A stretch of 23,683 bases of DNA from the NCBI GenBank assembly GCA_021161105.1, contig JAGHBG010000027.1:1-23683 (forward strand), read 5' to 3'. Below, in pieces: positions 8,357-16,256 of this stretch; the first letter of the stretch is position 1, and every line of letters begins with the position of its first letter. Both the position numbers and the translations under genes were made by a program. The notes beneath the pieces were generated by a model. That model saw only the letters and a list, made by a program, of their open reading frames with translations, did no database searches and had not been told where the DNA came from. The stretch comes from Thermotogaceae bacterium (GTDB taxonomy: Bacteria; Thermotogota; Thermotogae; Thermotogales; Thermotogaceae).

Positions 8357-8366
8357 GGTGGTTGAT

Positions 8367-9452
8367 GTGGTAAGAGCATTTGAACTTGTTCATGGCAGGT
8401 TTAAATCAATAGTTAGAACTCCAGATAATATAAAACTTTATGATTACAATGAAGAGATAATAAAAAATCTTCCGAATAGTTCTTTTAGATTGGATCTTTT
8501 TAAAGAGTATGAAAATATGGCTTTTCCAGTGTGGAAGAGGCTTAATATGGAAGGGATTTCTCTTCCTGCTAAACCACCGGAGGGAGAATTTATAACAAAT
8601 GCCAAATCCATTGATGAATGTGATGATCTTAACATTATAAAAGAATACGATTTTGAGGGAAGTGATAGAAAGTATGTTCTTCTTGCTGATATTTTCCATA
8701 CATCTGGAGTCTGTTTTATAGGGGATGGAGAAGTTTCTGTTAAGTTAAATAAAGATTCTATTGATACAAATATATTTATAGTCAATGGCAACTCAAAGAT
8801 AAGAAGAATTTTTGATGGAAATTTTAGAATCACCAACTCAAGATTTGTTGTTAAAAGAAACTCAAAGCTTTATCTTGAAGATCTTTCCTTTATCTCTGAT
8901 GTAGGAATTGAAAATATATTCTTTTACCTTGAGGAAAATGCAGTTGTTGAATACAACGCATTAAATGTTTCTGAAGGAAAAGTTGCAGAGGCAGTTTTTG
9001 TGATTGGTGAGGAATCCTCAAAGATGGTAATAAATCCTAGGATTGCATCGAGCGGGATAACTGATGTTTTATACTTTTCGAGATCAGATATTGGAAATAA
9101 GATGCATGTAAACGGTCATGGAGTTTCTGCTTCAAATGGGAAGATAATCTTTCGAGGAATAATGGATATAAAAAAAGGAGCAGTCTCTGGAGATTATTCA
9201 GAAAAATTCCATACGCTTCTTTTGGATGAAAATTCTACTTTTGAAGCTATACCATCACTTTATGTGGAAGAGAAAGAGCTTTCTGCCCAGCATGGAGCGT
9301 CCTCTTCTCCTATTCCAGATGATGAATTATTTTATCTCATGTCAAAAGGTTTTGAACTGGAAGAATCGAAGGTGATGATAGCTCGAGGATTCCTTCTTGA
9401 TGTTGATTTTTCCCAGAAAGCTGAATATTTTGTAAAAAGGTTATTAAAATAG
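8367..9452 (+). CDS. sufD: SufD, SufB paralogue in the SufBC2D complex
   Basis: SufD forms the heterodimer with SufB and helps in iron entry and sulfur relay. It is a more diverged beta-helix protein with a recognisable C-terminal signature, SAQHGASSSPIPDDELFYLM, whose histidine (about residue 309) matches the conserved SufD histidine, then SKGFELEESKVMIARGFL. I prefer GTG 8367 (361 residues) because GAGGTG at 8355-8360 is 6 bases upstream. GTG 8358 in the same frame would add three residues but sits on the Shine-Dalgarno sequence itself. The N-terminal half is poorly conserved, as is usual for this subunit. It ends in TAG, showing that amber works as a normal stop in this genome. Confidence 0.93.
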   Translation: MVRAFELVHGRFKSIVRTPDNIKLYDYNEEIIKNLPNSSFRLDLFKEYENMAFPVWKRLNMEGISLPAKPPEGEFITNAKSIDECDDLNIIKEYDFEGSDRKYVLLADIFHTSGVCFIGDGEVSVKLNKDSIDTNIFIVNGNSKIRRIFDGNFRITNSRFVVKRNSKLYLEDLSFISDVGIENIFFYLEENAVVEYNALNVSEGKVAEAVFVIGEESSKMVINPRIASSGITDVLYFSRSDIGNKMHVNGHGVSASNGKIIFRGIMDIKKGAVSGDYSEKFHTLLLDENSTFEAIPSLYVEEKELSAQHGASSSPIPDDELFYLMSKGFELEESKVMIARGFLLDVDFSQKAEYFVKRLLK

Positions 9453-9467
9453 TGATAAAATAAACTA

Positions 9468-9476
9468 TGTTATAGA
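9468..9476 (+). promoter_or_regulatory. Possible weak extended -10 promoter before sufS
   Basis: TGTTATAGA in the 55-base sufD-sufS gap matches five of six -10 positions plus the TGn extension, but has no recognisable -35. It would allow separate expression of sufS and sufU from a leader of about 25 bases. The gap is the largest inside the suf operon. In AT-rich DNA such matches occur by chance, so this is tentative. Confidence 0.25.
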
Positions 9477-9507
9477 GACCATCAGATAGACAAAGGGGGA
9501 AAGGAAA

Positions 9508-10695
9508 TTGATTGATGTAAGAAGAGATTTTCCTTATCTTGAAAGAGAAATAATTTATCTTGATAATGCAGCAACCACACAAAAGCCTTTTCAGGTGATA
9601 GAGGCTATATCGAATTTTTATAGAAAGCATAATGCGAACATTCACAGAGGAATTCATACGTTATCTGTGGAAGCAACAGATATGTACGAAAAAGCGAGGG
9701 AAAGAGTAGCGGAATTTATAGGAGCCAGCGGAAAAGAACTTATTTTTACGTACGGTGCAACCTCTTCTATCAACTTTCTTGCAGAAAATCTGCTTTTTTC
9801 AGGTATCCTTAAAGAGGGTGATGTTGTTGTACTTACTTTGCTTGAACATCATTCAAATATCTTGCCCTGGCAGAGATTAAAAAGATTCGGAATTTCTTTA
9901 AGATTTGTTGATGTTGATAGCAAAGGAGTTCTTAAAGAGGGTGATGTTATAGAAGCTCTTGATGGTGCAAAACTTTTGAGTATAACAGGTCTTTCCAATG
10001 TAACGGGTCAGAAGGTAAATATTGATATGATAAAAGAAGCTGTGAAAAAAAGGGGAGTACTTATTCATGTAGATGGAGCACAACTTATTCCACATTCTCC
10101 TTTCGATGTGGAAGGAATAGATTTTCTTTCCTTCTCCGCACATAAGATGCTTGGGCCTACTGGAATAGGTGCACTTTATGTATCGGAAACTTTTCTTGAT
10201 AAGCTTGAACCTTTCTTCGTTGGTGGCGGAATGATAGATAGGGTAACGATTCAAGAGAGCACTTTTGCAAAACCCCCGGAAAAATATGAAGCAGGCACTC
10301 CCAATATAGCTGGTGCAGTTGGTTTTGCAGCTGCAGTTGATTACCTTGAGAAGTTTGGGATGAAAAATGTTGAAGAACATGAAAGAGAACTTGTAAATTA
10401 TGCTATTGATAAACTTAAAGAGCTTCCATATGTGACTTTGTATGGACCTCTTGATGAGCGCCATACATCTATAATTTCTTTCAATGTGGAAGGTGTGCAT
10501 CCGCATGATGTTGCTCATATCCTTGATGAAGAATTTAAGGTGGCAATAAGGACCGGCCATCATTGTGCGCAACCTTTGATGAGAAAATTAAAAGCTGTTG
10601 CAACATGCAGAGCAAGTTTTTATCTTTACAACACAAAAGAGGAAGTTGATAAGCTTATAGAAGGTCTTAAGAGGGTGAAAGAGTGGATTGGATGA
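9508..10695 (+). CDS. sufS: SufS, cysteine desulfurase (group II)
   Basis: SufS is a PLP enzyme that removes sulfur from L-cysteine to give alanine and an enzyme-bound persulfide, passed on to SufU. The 395-residue protein shows YLDNAATTQKP at 17-27, the cofactor-stacking His in LLEHHSNILPW (111-121), the PLP lysine in SFSAHKMLGPTG (Lys213), and the catalytic cysteine in RTGHHCAQPL (Cys353), the group II form of the active-site loop. The start is TTG 9508 with a GGGGGAAAGGA ribosome-binding region directly upstream. It ends 55 bases after sufD begins its intergenic gap and overlaps by 4 bases (ATGA, 10692-10695) the natural start of sufU, whose frame is interrupted. Confidence 0.96.
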   Translation: MIDVRRDFPYLEREIIYLDNAATTQKPFQVIEAISNFYRKHNANIHRGIHTLSVEATDMYEKARERVAEFIGASGKELIFTYGATSSINFLAENLLFSGILKEGDVVVLTLLEHHSNILPWQRLKRFGISLRFVDVDSKGVLKEGDVIEALDGAKLLSITGLSNVTGQKVNIDMIKEAVKKRGVLIHVDGAQLIPHSPFDVEGIDFLSFSAHKMLGPTGIGALYVSETFLDKLEPFFVGGGMIDRVTIQESTFAKPPEKYEAGTPNIAGAVGFAAAVDYLEKFGMKNVEEHERELVNYAIDKLKELPYVTLYGPLDERHTSIISFNVEGVHPHDVAHILDEEFKVAIRTGHHCAQPLMRKLKAVATCRASFYLYNTKEEVDKLIEGLKRVKEWIG

Positions 10696-10781
10696 AGGAG
10701 CTTTATTCTGAAGTGGTTTTAACATAGTCTAAAGATCCTAATTACAGAGGAAAGATAGAGAATGCAATAAAAGGTTATGAT
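10692..10781 (+). other. 5' part of sufU frame, interrupted by an in-frame TAG
   Basis: ATG 10692, overlapping the sufS stop, opens a frame reading MKELYSEVVLT, then TAG at 10725-10727, then SKDPNYRGKIENAIKGYD in the same frame up to the downstream ATG at 10782. This matches the N-terminus of SufU/IscU-type scaffolds (ELYxEVILDHYKNPRNRG), with the stop at the position of the usual His. The homology therefore continues across the stop without a shift: a nonsense codon, not a frameshift. By normal decoding the natural start gives an 11-residue peptide. Confidence 0.85.
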
Positions 10782-11129
10782 ATGAATGAATCCTGTGGTG
10801 ATGAGATAACTTTGTATGTTAAGGTGGAAGACAATAAGATAAAAAATGCAGCTTTTGAGGGTCAAGGATGCGTGGTTAGTATGGCATCTGCTGCGATTTT
10901 GGTTAAACTTATAAGAGGAAGAAGTATCGAGGAAGTTAAAAACATATTAGATAATGTGAAAAAAATGGCAAAAGGTGAGAATTTTGATGAAGATTTGCTG
11001 GGAGATCTTGTTGTATTTTCTAATATTTCTGATATTCCTCAGAGATCAAAATGTTTCCTTTTGGCATGGAGTATTTTAGAAAGACTTTATGATGAAATGG
11101 CGAAGCAGGGAAGAGTTAGGGAGGGATAA
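10782..11129 (+). CDS. sufU: SufU-type Fe-S scaffold/sulfur acceptor, N-terminally truncated by upstream nonsense codon
   Basis: SufU accepts sulfur from SufS and relays it to SufB. The remaining open frame (115 residues) keeps all three conserved cysteines: SCGDE (residue 5 from this ATG, with the neighbouring Asp ligand), GQGCVVS (30) and RSKCFLL (91). The 61-residue distance between the second and third is the long SufU spacing, not the shorter IscU one. The family normally starts about 30 residues earlier; that part exists upstream but is separated by TAG 10725-10727. ATG 10782 has a modest AAAAGG at 10769-10774 with 7 bases spacing, so reinitiation or weak direct initiation is conceivable. 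The product would lack the first helix and strand. It may be a pseudogene, a shortened functional protein, or carry a sequencing error. Confidence 0.8.
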   Translation: MNESCGDEITLYVKVEDNKIKNAAFEGQGCVVSMASAAILVKLIRGRSIEEVKNILDNVKKMAKGENFDEDLLGDLVVFSNISDIPQRSKCFLLAWSILERLYDEMAKQGRVREG

Positions 11130-11131
11130 AA

Positions 11132-11641
11132 TTGAAGAAAATTCTGGTATTTGCCTTTGTGTTTTTGTTAATAGGTGTAGTTTACTCAGCTAAATACCGC
11201 ATTGGCTTGACAGGAGATTTTCCTGTTTATACCTTAGAATCTACACCTTTAGAAGCTTCAATGATGGGAGCTCAGTTTGATTTTGTTCTTATATCTCCTG
11301 GAAATGTTCAAATGGGATTTGGGCTTGGATATGAGATGGTGTCCGCCGATGCGGGCTTCCTTGGAACTCCAGTAGATCATTCTTTAGAACTATATTCTGT
11401 TGCAAGCTTCAAATCAGAACTTTCCAGCACTTTTGACCTTCTTGTAATATCCCGTGGTGGTATGTCGGTTCCAAATCATGACTTTTCATTAAGTGGATAT
11501 TTTGTAGAAGTTAGCGCAGACCTTGTGTATTACTTTAAGTGGTTCTATGTTTTGGCTGGGCTGTCAATAAAAAGCTATGCTTTTGGTGATGCGGCGATTA
11601 CATTTATTCCAATAAAATTGGGATTTGGAGGCGAATACTGA
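11132..11641 (+). CDS. Small secreted beta-barrel-like (outer-membrane) protein
   Basis: A 169-residue protein with a signal peptide (MKKILVFAFVFLLIGVVYSA, cleavage probably after residue 20). The mature part alternates hydrophobic and polar residues in strands with many Gly, Tyr and Phe residues, and it ends in an aromatic residue (GFGGEY), as expected for a small outer-membrane beta barrel of about eight strands. I do not recognise a family. The start is TTG 11132, with GGGAGGG at 11118-11124 placed 7 bases upstream and only two bases between the sufU stop and this gene. The next gene, mutS2, starts 2 bases after its stop, so it is embedded in an otherwise cytoplasmic operon. An OmpW/OmpX-like shape is possible but not shown. 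Confidence 0.65.
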   Translation: MKKILVFAFVFLLIGVVYSAKYRIGLTGDFPVYTLESTPLEASMMGAQFDFVLISPGNVQMGFGLGYEMVSADAGFLGTPVDHSLELYSVASFKSELSSTFDLLVISRGGMSVPNHDFSLSGYFVEVSADLVYYFKWFYVLAGLSIKSYAFGDAAITFIPIKLGFGGEY

Positions 11642-11643
11642 GT

Positions 11644-13920
11644 TTGAATGAATCTTTAGAGCTTCTGGAATTTGATGAGGTAAAAAGGTTATATACAAAG
11701 TACTGCTTCTCGGAAGGTGGAAAGGAAAAAATATTGGCTCTTCAGCCAAATGAAGATCCATGGAGTGAGCTTTCTTTAATAGAAGATACATTAAAAACCC
11801 TCCGTTTTTTTGAGTTTCCCACTTACTATGATTACAATATAAAACTTTTAATTGATAAAGTAGAATCAGGACAAATTTTGGAACCAGGAGAGCTTTTAAG
11901 AATAAGGGATTTCATAAGTGGCTGCAGCGCTTTTAAAGAAATTGGCAGGAAGCTTGACGCCTCACGCCTTAAGTTAAAACTCTTAGAAATAAAGGAGCTC
12001 CCGGATATACTGAACGAGATAAATAGAGTAGTGTCGGAAGATGGAGATATAAAGAATAACGCATCGAAAAAGTTAAAGGAAATCAGAGAAGAAAAAAGAA
12101 GAATAAATTCTCAATTAAAGAGACTTTCTGAGAATGTGAAAGACAAATATAGACAGTTTCTCCAGGATGAAATAATAGTTTTTCGTGATGGCAGGTATCT
12201 TCTTGCAGTTAAGTCTTCATACAGACCTAAGGTTAAGGGTATTGTTCATTATTCTTCATCAACGGGTATGACTCTTTATATTGAACCAGAAGAGTTGATA
12301 CCCTTTAACGATAGAAGAAAAATCCTGGATGAAGAAGAAAGAAGAGAAATAAATAGAATATTAAGAGAAGTGACTACAAAAATTCTTTCTAAAATGGAGA
12401 CTATTAAAAAAGACCTGTCAATAATTTCTCACATAGATTCTCTTTATGCAAGGGCTATGTATGCTTTGAATGAAGATGCCAGTATTATATACCCTATTAA
12501 AAGCCGGGAAATAGAGCTCATAAACGCAAAACATCCTTTGATTCCTGATGATAGAGTCGTTCCAATTAATGTGAAGATAGGAAGAGACAAAAATGGCCTT
12601 ATTATAACCGGCCCGAATATGGGTGGAAAGACCGTGACTTTGAAAACAATAGGCCTTTTTACAGCACTTGTTATGTCAGGTTTTCCTGTAAAAGCTGATC
12701 CAGATAGCAAGGTATCTATGTTCAAAAAGATACTGGCTGATATAGGTGAGGAGCAGAACATACAGCTTTCTTTATCAACTTTTTCCTCACATATGAAAAG
12801 AATATCTAAAATATTAGAGAAAGCTGATGAAAATTCCCTAATTTTAATAGATCAGCTTGGAACGGGAACCGATCCGGTAGAAGGTTCTGCACTTGCATTA
12901 GCAATTGTTGAAGAGTTAATAAAAAAGGGATGTAAATTTGTTGTTACAACTCATATGACGCCTTTAAAGCTTTTTGCCATAGAGAGAGAAGAAGTTGAGA
13001 GCGCCTCAGTTGAGTTTGACCCTCGGACTCTCAAGCCTACCTATCATGTTCTAATGGGAGTTCCAGGAGCTTCTCATGCTTTTGAAATAGCTTCTTCTCT
13101 TGGCATTGATGGTGAGATAATAGAAAGGGCACGTCGTTATATGAGTGGCGGCAGTGTTGAAGTGGAATCTATAATAAGAAAGCTTCAGGAAGAAGTCAGG
13201 AATTTAAAGATAGAGAAAAGAAGGGTGGAAGAAGAAAAGGAAAAGCTTGAAAAAGAGCGGGAGAAGTATGAAAGGGAGTATAAAAAGCTAAAAGATTCGA
13301 AAATAGAGGAGATAGATTATCAACTGAAAGATTTAACAAATCAGGTAGATGATGTTATGAAAAAATTAGAAAAAGCAATACATGTGTTAAAGGAAAAGAA
13401 TATAGATGACCTTAAAAAGGTTGTTAAAGACCTCCACGATGAGAAAAAAAGGCTCAGGAAAATTAATCTTCCATCTTCGATGGACCGGGTAAAGGAAGGA
13501 GATTATGTAAGGTTAAAAGGAGGAACATCTATAGGTAAAGTGATAGATGACAAAGGAGACACAGTTTTTGTTGATTTTGGAACAATGAAGGTGGAGCTTC
13601 CAAAAACATCTTTGGAGGTAGCAAAAGCACCACAGCCAAAGAGAACGTTGACCAACATCAATGTTTCAAAAAATATTCTTGAAAAACCAGAAATTGATAT
13701 AAGAGGCCTTACAGTTGAGCAGGCAGAACCCATTGTGATAAATTTTATTGATAAGCTTGTATTATCAGATTTTGAAAAGGGCTACATAATTCACGGTAAA
13801 GGTACAGGAAGGCTTGCGGCTGGAGTATGGCAGATTTTAAGACGGGATCCAAGAGTTAGAAGTTACAGATTTGGAACACCAGGTGAAGGTGGTACAGGAG
13901 TAACTGTTGTGGAGGTGTGA
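11644..13920 (+). CDS. mutS2: MutS2, ATPase/Smr-nuclease-type protein with altered Walker B
   Basis: MutS2 proteins combine a MutS-like ABC ATPase with a C-terminal Smr domain. Known roles are suppression of recombination in some bacteria and rescue of collided ribosomes in others. This 758-residue protein has the core and clamp helices (1-310), Walker A GPNMGGKT at 323-330, the STFSSHM signature region near 378-384, GTGTDPVEGSALA at 406-418, a coiled coil (about 505-600), a small beta-barrel region (RVKEGDYVRLKGG), and the Smr domain with DIRGLT and HGKGTGRL. Unusually, Walker B reads LILIDQLG: the catalytic Glu of the normal DELG is Gln404 (CAG at 12853-12855). The TTG 11644 start has GGAGG at 11627-11631, a rather long 12-base spacing. 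The neighbouring FtsA-like gene begins around its stop. Confidence 0.94.
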   Translation: MNESLELLEFDEVKRLYTKYCFSEGGKEKILALQPNEDPWSELSLIEDTLKTLRFFEFPTYYDYNIKLLIDKVESGQILEPGELLRIRDFISGCSAFKEIGRKLDASRLKLKLLEIKELPDILNEINRVVSEDGDIKNNASKKLKEIREEKRRINSQLKRLSENVKDKYRQFLQDEIIVFRDGRYLLAVKSSYRPKVKGIVHYSSSTGMTLYIEPEELIPFNDRRKILDEEERREINRILREVTTKILSKMETIKKDLSIISHIDSLYARAMYALNEDASIIYPIKSREIELINAKHPLIPDDRVVPINVKIGRDKNGLIITGPNMGGKTVTLKTIGLFTALVMSGFPVKADPDSKVSMFKKILADIGEEQNIQLSLSTFSSHMKRISKILEKADENSLILIDQLGTGTDPVEGSALALAIVEELIKKGCKFVVTTHMTPLKLFAIEREEVESASVEFDPRTLKPTYHVLMGVPGASHAFEIASSLGIDGEIIERARRYMSGGSVEVESIIRKLQEEVRNLKIEKRRVEEEKEKLEKEREKYEREYKKLKDSKIEEIDYQLKDLTNQVDDVMKKLEKAIHVLKEKNIDDLKKVVKDLHDEKKRLRKINLPSSMDRVKEGDYVRLKGGTSIGKVIDDKGDTVFVDFGTMKVELPKTSLEVAKAPQPKRTLTNINVSKNILEKPEIDIRGLTVEQAEPIVINFIDKLVLSDFEKGYIIHGKGTGRLAAGVWQILRRDPRVRSYRFGTPGEGGTGVTVVEV

Positions 13921-13922
13921 AA

Positions 13923-15989
13923 GTGATATTTGCTTTAGATGTAGGTACAAGAAAGGTGGCGGGTTTAATAGCTGATAGGGAAGGAGAGAAATTGAAAGTA
14001 TATGATATAGAGGTTCTCGAACATGAAAAAAGGGCGATGATTGATGGGGCTGTTCATGATGTGGAAAGAGTTGCAATAACTGTAAATAGGGTTAAAAAGC
14101 TTTTAGAGGAGAGAAACGAAATAAAATTAACCGAGGTTGCTATAGCATTGGCAGGAAGATTTTTAAAAACTTTAGTTGGAGAAGCTGCTATTGATATTTC
14201 TGATAAAAAGGAAATAGCCGAGGAAGATGTAAATCACCTTGAGATAACAGCTGTAAAGGATGCTATGAAAGATGTGAACCCCGATGAAATGTTTTGCGTT
14301 GGTTATTCTGTCCTTTCTTATGAACTTGATGGTGCATGGATGATGAATTTAACGGGGCATAGAGGGAAAAAAGCGTCGGTTAAAGTTATTGCGGCATTTC
14401 TACCCGTTCAGGTTGTAGATGCTATGAGTTCCGTTATGAACAGAGTAGGGCTTAAAATAACCCACATGACTCTTGAGCCCATAGCAGCAATCGAGGTAGC
14501 TGTTCCTGAGGAAGTTAGGCTCTTAAATATTGCTCTTGTTGACGTAGGGGCTGGAACGTCGGATATTGCCATATCAAACGACGGAATAATAACTGCTTAC
14601 GGTATGGTGCCGAAAGCAGGGGATGAGCTGACTGAGGCAATCGCGAAGGAATTTTTGCTGGATTTTTATACTGCAGAGTTCGTAAAAAGGCATCTCAGAG
14701 ATTACGAAGAATTTGAAGTGAAAGATGTTCTTGATGCAGAAAAAATTATAAAAAAAGATGAGATAATGAAAGTGTTGGAACCAGTTATTAATGAGATAAC
14801 ATCTGAAATATCAAAAGAAATAATCGAGCTTAATGGTAAACCTCCAAAGGCTATAATGGTTGTTGGTGGTGGAGCGAAGGTTCCTGGATTTGTAGAAAAG
14901 TTTGCAGAAATGCTTGGACTTCCCAGAAATAGAGTTTCACTAAAATCGGTTGAAAATTTACCTTCTATTGAAGATCATACAGGGAAGCTTGTTGGTAGTG
15001 ATATGGTAACTCCTGCAGGAATAGCAAAAAGTGCTCTTTTTGGCAAAGGTTCTGTATTTTCCAGGGTTTATGTAAATGGCCAGCCTGTAAAATTGATGGG
15101 GCTTGGAGGGAAATACACCGTTATGCAGGTTCTTCTGCAAGCTGGTTATGATCTTGGTGAAATAATTGGTATGCCATCGCCTGCGCTTGTTTATGAGGTC
15201 AATGGTAAGGTTAAAAGCTATAGAGGTTTAGAAAGCAAAGTTAAAATAATCGTTAATGGAAAAGAGGCCAATACAAGAGATTTAATAGAGCATGGTGATA
15301 GAATAGAAATTGAGAGGGTGCAAAATGGAGAATATAAGCCCCCTACTGTGAGAAATGTTATTGATAAAGTTAAAGTAAAGTTTTATGATGGTTACATGGA
15401 AATTCTGCCGAAATTCCTTGTAAATGGGGAAAAGGTTTCTGAAGAATATGAAATTAAAGATGGAGATAAAATTGAACATGAGATATTCGTGCCGGTAAAA
15501 CTTATAAAAGAGAGGATAAAAGAGAACTTCAGGGTAGAGATAAACGGTAGAATAATCTATCCTGATGTTGATATTAAGCTTTTAAAAGGAAAGAAAGTAT
15601 TGGGAGATAACGATGAAGTTAAAGTTGGAGTAGAAATCTCTGCAGAAATGGAAAGAAAACTTAAAGTAAAGGATATAATTGCAGCTACATCCAATGAAAG
15701 AAATGTTATTCGTGTTAAGTTCAATGGAAAAGAGGTAGTTTTACCTCTTGTAGAATATGAAGTGTACGCTGATGGCAAGAAATTGTCACCTGGGGATTTT
15801 GTAGAAAAGGATATGAAGTTAACGATTCAAAGCAAAAAACTTGTTCCAATGGTAGCAACACTTTTGGCTAATTTGAATCTGGACATGAGTGGTTTTTCAA
15901 GGTATAAGATATACAAGAATGGTGTTGAAGTTGGATTTGCGGAGTTTTTGAACGATGGTGATGAGGTAGAATTCATAGAGGAGGGATAG
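13923..15989 (+). CDS. FtsA/PilM-type actin-fold ATPase with long C-terminal beta-repeat region
   Basis: The N-terminal 400 residues have the FtsA/PilM actin-like fold: phosphate-1 motif FALDVGTRKVAGLI at the start, the 1C/SHS2 subdomain insertion, phosphate-2 VDVGAGTSDIAI near 216, and the adenosine motif MVVGGGAKVPGF near 315. Ordinary FtsA is about 420 residues; this has 688. The extra C-terminal part contains repeated 'VNGK ... GDxIEIE'-like units: IEHGDRIEIE, IKDGDKIEHE, LGDNDEVKV, LNDGDEVEF. They suggest a chain of small beta-grasp modules. No membrane-anchoring amphipathic tail is obvious. I prefer GTG 13923 because GGAGG at 13911-13915 is 7 bases upstream; GTG 13917 in the same frame is too close. 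It lies between mutS2 and secG with 2-base gaps. A role in envelope or division scaffolding is inference, and I do not call it ftsA. Confidence 0.85.
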   Translation: MIFALDVGTRKVAGLIADREGEKLKVYDIEVLEHEKRAMIDGAVHDVERVAITVNRVKKLLEERNEIKLTEVAIALAGRFLKTLVGEAAIDISDKKEIAEEDVNHLEITAVKDAMKDVNPDEMFCVGYSVLSYELDGAWMMNLTGHRGKKASVKVIAAFLPVQVVDAMSSVMNRVGLKITHMTLEPIAAIEVAVPEEVRLLNIALVDVGAGTSDIAISNDGIITAYGMVPKAGDELTEAIAKEFLLDFYTAEFVKRHLRDYEEFEVKDVLDAEKIIKKDEIMKVLEPVINEITSEISKEIIELNGKPPKAIMVVGGGAKVPGFVEKFAEMLGLPRNRVSLKSVENLPSIEDHTGKLVGSDMVTPAGIAKSALFGKGSVFSRVYVNGQPVKLMGLGGKYTVMQVLLQAGYDLGEIIGMPSPALVYEVNGKVKSYRGLESKVKIIVNGKEANTRDLIEHGDRIEIERVQNGEYKPPTVRNVIDKVKVKFYDGYMEILPKFLVNGEKVSEEYEIKDGDKIEHEIFVPVKLIKERIKENFRVEINGRIIYPDVDIKLLKGKKVLGDNDEVKVGVEISAEMERKLKVKDIIAATSNERNVIRVKFNGKEVVLPLVEYEVYADGKKLSPGDFVEKDMKLTIQSKKLVPMVATLLANLNLDMSGFSRYKIYKNGVEVGFAEFLNDGDEVEFIEEG

Positions 15990-15991
15990 AA

Positions 15992-16219
15992 GTGACAGTT
16001 GTGATGCTCGTTATCCATGTGGTTATTGGACTTGGTCTTATCTGGATGGCACTTCAGCAGATGAGCAAGAATGTCGAACTTGGAGGAGCCTTTGGAGGAG
16101 GGGCCGCTTATGCGCATTTTGGAAGAAAAAAAGGTCTTGATACGGGTGAAAAAATAACTGCTGTATTGGGAGCTGCGTTCTTTATCACTTCTCTTCTTAC
16201 AGCATTTGTTCTCAAGTAA
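15992..16219 (+). CDS. secG: SecG, protein-export membrane subunit
   Basis: A 75-residue protein with two membrane segments (residues 3-22 and about 54-74), separated by a glycine-rich cytoplasmic loop (LGGAFGGGAAYAHFGRKKG). This is the standard SecG plan, including the GGAFGGG-type motif before FGRKKGLD. SecG assists the SecYE channel with SecA-driven export. The GTG start at 15992 has GAGGAGGG at 15978-15985 overlapping the end of the preceding gene. The N-terminus MTVVMLVIHVVIGLGLIW fits the family. It closes the mutS2 operon, and tyrS follows after 37 bases with no visible terminator. Confidence 0.93.
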   Translation: MTVVMLVIHVVIGLGLIWMALQQMSKNVELGGAFGGGAAYAHFGRKKGLDTGEKITAVLGAAFFITSLLTAFVLK

Positions 16220-16256
16220 TGTGTTTTGTTTTTCAGGAAGTATGGAGGGGAAAAAT

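Noticed and set aside
9898..10572. 224-codon open frame on the - strand inside sufS
   Set aside because: Composition is rich in His, Phe, Ile and Lys without domain features, and it lies wholly antisense to a well-conserved gene; it is a shadow frame.
10725..10727. TAG read as pyrrolysine or as a reassigned sense codon
   Set aside because: Other genes in the window end at TAG with normal C-termini, and no pyrrolysine-type context or genes are visible; a simple nonsense change or error is more likely.
16206..16256. Longer TyrRS starting at TTG 16206
   Set aside because: It overlaps the end of secG, has no ribosome-binding site, and adds residues unlike the family; ATG 16257 fits better.
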